From assembly GCF_021134715.1 (NCBI RefSeq), contig NC_060027.1:806001-870000 (forward strand): a DNA stretch of 64,000 nucleotides, in the 5' to 3' direction. A program made the position numbers and the translations under genes. The DNA is from Daphnia pulex. Taxonomy: Eukaryota; Arthropoda; Branchiopoda; Diplostraca; Daphniidae. Below are positions 59,354 to 64,000 of the stretch, in pieces; position 1 is the stretch's first letter, and the number at the start of each line of letters is the position of its first letter. The notes beneath the pieces are model-generated. The model saw nothing but the letters and a program-made list of their open reading frames with translations, did not search any database and was not told where the DNA came from.

Positions 59354-61716
59354 AATCTGCTCAAATGTCAAAAAAATAATGAAGTGAAATTGGTTTGGCT
59401 TTTCGAACCGACCAGTAACTATACCCGTATACCGTCCAGTGTGTTTTTGTCCAGAAGCTTCCAACGTGATTAAACAGGTGTGATTCGACTCGGTTTGGTT
59501 TGTTATTTTCGTCTCTATTTTCTATTTGGTTTTGGCCTGTCCTGTTTCGAGGGTGGGTCTCACACAGGGCCAGCAAGCTCTACACGAACTGGGTAACTGG
59601 GCAAACTAACGCTAACGGATCGAGACCTTGAAACAGAGAAAAAAAAGGGCCAGCAGCAGACTTGTACCACCAGTAGTGCCAGTCAAATCAAAACACGACA
59701 CATTTCCCTTTTGTTTTTTTTCCTTCTTTTTATTTTATTTTTTGACGTGGGTTTTTCGCCCACGGGCACTAGACGACTCATCCGCCATCTTCACTCCAAA
59801 TCCGAACCATTTTAGATTTTTCACCGGATAAAAAAACAAAATTCAATTTGAAAAAATTTGGTTTTTAATTTTTTGAATTTTACCGCTCGCTACAGTTTGA
59901 ATTTTAAATCAATATCAAATAAACATCAATAAATTGTTTGATTGTGTCAGCAGTAAAAATTTCCGTTTGTGCTGAGCTGGGCGCGCTCAATTGATGAACG
60001 CGGTTGAATAAAAAAATGTTGACCGTGAACCTTTTTAGATATTCATAGTCGAATGGGAAAGTCGCGTTACATAAGGAAGTCGGATGGCGGAATCAAAAAT
60101 GTATGGGGCCACATTCATTCGCGGTGGCGGCAGCGGCGAACACGAGATACCCCGACATTTTTGTCTTTTTATTTTGATCTTTTGAGCGCTCCTGCTGGTA
60201 CCGCGCCCGGGGTGTCAGGGTCGTGAGTCACACCGGAACTGGTCAAATGAATTTATTTTTGAAACAAATGTGTCCATAAATCTCCACCGGGGTGAGAAAA
60301 TTTTTATCCTCTTCCATCGTGTCAATAAAAAAAGAAATCCGAAAACGTCTAGGATAACACAAACATCCGCTCTCTCATCTCATCTCATCCAACCCATAGA
60401 CGCGTGATAATTTGGATTATCTCCCGGGAAAAAAAATACCCAAAAAAACCGAACGAGTTTTCCAGAAATTTCGCACGCTGGAGAGCTAAAATTATACATG
60501 GGAAATTTGAATTGCGCTTCACGCACGTTACGAGAATACTCAAATTGGAATTAAAAATGTCGTCAAACCGCTCACAGTGGCGCAATTGGATTCAAGAAAT
60601 TTCTTTGGCTCAAACGAAATTTGAAATCAATTCCGTGTCGCCATGGCCAACAGCAAAACACGCACCATGTGTATACGTGATATGGCTGGCTGGAAATTCG
60701 ATCGGTTTCCGTTTTTTTAAAATTATATGATGAGAAACTTTCCGCGCCAGTCTATTGGCAAGGTCATTTACACGCTTTAACGTGAACTCGTACGGAGGTT
60801 ATTGAATTGATTTTGATTTTTCTAATCGCAAATAACGTCTTCTATTAATTTAATGCGGTTTCCCATTTCCAATCTGATTGGATCGAATTAGTAAATTACA
60901 ATTTCTGTTTTTGATTTAACCGAAAAATTCGCATCGAATTAAAATTCAACTTCAGGGTCGTTTTCCATATAAAATAGCCGATCATTTGGATGAAATTAAC
61001 TCTAGACGGATGTCGCAATTGCGCAATGGTCGACATATGGTGTAGTGCTGTACACGTCGCAAAGTGCATTCGCCATTTTATCTGCGTGTGTAACTTTGTA
61101 CAGATGCCATTTGAATATTGGCAAATGTACAGTCCACCTTTGGCCGCGGCATTCAGGATGCGCTGGACACTTACCCGGACCCCCAAAAAACAAATTATCA
61201 TTAGCCAATGGACGTGTTATCTCGTCTATAGAATCGCTTCTTTTTCCTCCCGATTGATTCGCCATTTTACCCCGGCAAGTCCTTAATTGGATTAGACGAC
61301 GTGTGTGCGGATGCGGTTCGATGGACGACGCCAAGTGCAGCGAACTCACGCCAATGTCCATCACTGGGCATTTTTTATTAGAGATGCAATTATACAGTTG
61401 TGTGTATAGAGTGGCTTCAAGGTTGTATTAGACATGACACATCCGTTTCCAATTCGTCGTTCGTCGCAATCTGAACGCGGGAAAAAACGAAAGTGTTGTG
61501 ACCATTTCGGGCCGTTCCGGTGATGAAATTCTTTCCAGAGTTGATGAATAAGAAAAAAAAAGGTGATGATGCAATAACTGGAAAAAACCGGTGAATACCT
61601 CCCGCGTGAACACACACGCGGGATAATTATTATATTTCTTTTCGGGAGATGATGCAAGTCATCCAGACTTGCAGAAGAAGAAGAAGAAGAAATTCATAGA
61701 AAATGACAGCGGAATG

Positions 61717-61725
61717 TCAAGGTCG
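61717..61725 (+). promoter_or_regulatory. FTZ-F1-type site TCAAGGTCG
   Basis: It matches the YCAAGGYCR monomer consensus exactly, about 2.6 kb upstream of the CYP306A1 start codon. Confidence 0.35.
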
Positions 61726-62218
61726 GGCTCTTCCTTCGGCCGCCACAGTGCTGGGCCACATTGCAGCGTGAAAATTGGCCAATTGTGCAATTATTTCATT
61801 TTCCCGCGTTCAATTTAAACGTTTTTTCACGTTTTTTTTTTACCCTTGAAATATTTTTTTTTATTTTAAACGAAAAATGAAAACATTTTCGTGTGGCGTC
61901 ATTTCATTGAAGGGCCGGCGGGTCTTCGGGAGCGTCCCGCCGGTACCTACTACACACGGCGTCAAGGACGTTGTAGTATTATATAGTAGTAGCCGAAGAA
62001 GAAGAAGGCCGTTAACAATAATAGCAATAATAATAATATTACTACATTACTACATTTGCAGCTGTTGTTGTTGTTGTTGTTGATGATGAACGCGGCCAAC
62101 GTGAAAAAGAAAAGTGAAGGTAGTCCCGCGGGACCGATACTGCGCACATCTTCCAACGCAAAAAACAAAAAAACAAAACAAATTGAAACAAAATATGAAC
62201 ACAACCCAACAAAAATGA

Positions 62219-62227
62219 CGACCTTGA
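62219..62227 (-). promoter_or_regulatory. FTZ-F1-type site TCAAGGTCG (minus strand)
   Basis: CGACCTTGA on the + strand is a second exact YCAAGGYCR match, about 500 bp from the first one. Confidence 0.35.
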
Positions 62228-62565
62228 ATAATTTTACAAACCAAAACCTGAACTGCGGAGAATAATAAAACAAATGGAATAACAACATTTTGAAATTTTC
62301 TTATTTTGAAAAAGCCTGGCGGGAATTTTGGAATTATTGAAGACTGACTCATCCATTCATTCACCAGCACAACAGCGTATAGAGTCAAAGGTTATTACGT
62401 ACAATGGATATATTATAATTTATAAATATGTGCGTAGCCTTTTTTCTTTTTTACAACAACAACAACACGCACATGGAATTGTGGAAAGTGAAAGGCGAAA
62501 AAAAAATATGACGCAATATATAGTCCCAACATCAAAATACGCAGAGAGCGGAATTCCGGAGCCGG

Positions 62566-62584
62566 TTATTATTATTATTATTAT
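62566..62584. repeat. (ATT)n microsatellite
   Basis: Six consecutive ATT units in non-coding sequence. Confidence 0.8.
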
Positions 62585-64000
62585 TCTATTCTAAACCATT
62601 TTCGTGTATATCTATTAATTCGTTTCGACTTGATTATAATTTAATCAAAGAAGGAAATATCTAACTGGTCTGCTGGTGTTTGTTTTCATCCCGAGATAGA
62701 AATCGACACGTGGCTGTTTTGATTCGATTGGCGTGCTGTGTGTGTGACGGTCACCTAGATTTAAACGACCGGCTGGTGATGATCCTTTTTGTTTTCTTCT
62801 ACACCTTATGTCGCTAAATGGCAACGAGAATAACTGGTTCTGCTGCTGCTGGTTCTCTTATTCTCCCCTTCACGTGTTGTCAACACCTGAAGCACGTGTT
62901 CTAACCATCCGGAAGTGAATTCCAATGGCGATTGAAGTTATACCAAATATTTCACGGTCAAATGGAAACTTCTGGAAACCCAACGGATGGCCAAATCTTG
63001 GCCATATATCATTTTGGGTATATTTTTAACCAAAAAACGACATTTTCAAACGGGTTTTTATTTTATTTTTTAACATTTAATGGGATGGAAATTAGCTTTT
63101 GAAACATGTGACCGGCGTGTCACGCGGACTGTAGTAGTACACACACGCCGTCGTCGTCGTCCGGATTGAATAACATCACGTGGGAAATGTACGCGCGCCG
63201 GTCTCCCGATTTGAATTTTCAATGTCAAATCAACTCGCCCCAAAAATGTTTGTGCTGCGCGTGTCTGTTTCGCCTTCCTGTTTTTATTTCAATCACATCA
63301 CATCCAGCCCGATTGATGTCGTGGTGGAACATTTTGCGAACCTTCTTTGCCGTTGCCCAATGTCAAACGATCGTACAAGGTGCGGAGTTTCGGGCGACGC
63401 CTTTTATTTTCCAACCAACGCGCAAAAATTGGCGTTTTTGAATTAACGACGCGCGACGTTTGGCGAATTTGAATTCCGCGTTTACCTGCTGCTGCCGAGA
63501 TGTTTCAAGGTTCTCACTTTCTTCTTCATGCAAATTTATATCTCTCTCTCTCTAAATAATAGATAGATTGGCTTATCTTTAAAACAATAGTGATAGTATA
63601 GTGTAGACTCTGGCGAAAAAGTAAATGGTAAATAGACCCTCATCGCATGTCCTTGATATAAAGGACGGTCCAACCTTTATTTATCCGCATCGATTTTATT
63701 GTCCTCTAACTGCGCTTCAAAGTTTATTTCAATTGTTTTATTTCTTGACGAGTTTTATTGTATTTATATGTATTTAGATTTTTAAATGTTGGATTATTCA
63801 ATTTAGCTCGGGGGATTTTCCGCAACAAAACGAATCGCAATAGTCCAAGCCAACGATTATTATTGCGCCACATGACGCAATCACGATGCAATAATTAAAT
63901 GAGTTGAGATAAAAATCTTTATTTAAATAAATACTTAATTAGAGTTAAACTACGTTTAAACGTGAAATCAATTTGTAAATCTTTTCTCATTATATATACG

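Larger units (their letters stand above)
59354..64000. other. Upstream region of CYP306A1, no gene recognised
   Basis: These 4.6 kb contain no recognisable coding exon. They are AT-rich with GAA, GTT and ATT microsatellites (for example 62566-62584) and two perfect FTZ-F1 consensus sites (61717-61725 + and 62219-62227 -). Open frames at 60404-60730 and 61002-61364 lack family features and overlap one another on opposite strands in the usual manner of chance frames. Confidence 0.55.

Noticed and set aside
61002-61364. 120-aa minus-strand frame upstream of CYP306A1
   Set aside because: An overlapping + strand frame is equally long, no motif is recognisable, and no splice or promoter signal frames it.
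1-64000. CRISPR array, integrase/attachment sites, operons
   Set aside because: The window is spliced eukaryotic DNA; the short repeats are microsatellites or coding tandem repeats with no spacer structure.

Overview
The window is nuclear DNA from an arthropod, most likely a branchiopod crustacean such as Daphnia. Introns are mostly 55-150 bp with GT..AG ends, genes are closely packed in the left half, and the proteins match arthropod families. These include a CYP18A1/CYP306A1 pair, a Cow/testican-type proteoglycan and a ChT choline transporter. No bacterial operons, CRISPR arrays or viral genes are evident. Gene models below were read by hand from splice signals and unbroken reading phase; no database search was run.

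Layout. Positions 1-24k hold: INTS2 (-, 3' end beyond the left edge); a low-complexity acidic/basic protein (-); a PP2C-family phosphatase of the PPM1E/F type with a long acidic polyQ tail and a 4-kb intron (-); a C22orf39/PANTS-like twin-Cys protein (-); a large 2-oxoglutarate/Fe(II) oxygenase (-); and a Cow/SPOCK testican (+). Positions 24-34.5k hold: HIBCH (-, with a GC-AG intron); a 942-bp non-autonomous terminal-inverted-repeat transposon with a perfect 9-bp target duplication just upstream of HIBCH; the choline transporter ChT/SLC5A7 (-); Derlin-2 (+); PET100 (-); and TMEM17 (+). PET100 and TMEM17 are divergent across about 300 bp.

Positions 34.4-51.1k are a 16.6-kb AT-rich, microsatellite-rich stretch with no confidently recognisable gene. 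It has several TATA-like boxes, some splice-flanked or membrane-protein-like open frames, and a perfect DR4 nuclear-receptor element (AGGTCA x2, spacer 4).

Positions 51-59.2k hold two cytochromes P450 placed tail to tail: CYP18A1 (+, ecdysteroid 26-hydroxylase, hormone inactivation) and CYP306A1/phantom (-, ecdysteroid 25-hydroxylase, hormone synthesis). They act at opposite ends of moulting-hormone metabolism. The long flanks on both sides carry candidate nuclear-receptor sites (DR4 on the CYP18A1 side, FTZ-F1-type sites on the CYP306A1 side). Positions 59.2-64k are the CYP306A1 upstream region.

The points most worth following up are the P450 pair with its receptor elements, the fresh-looking transposon, the large oxygenase with an unassigned C-terminal half, the low-complexity protein, and the unexplained candidate exons in the 34-51 kb stretch.
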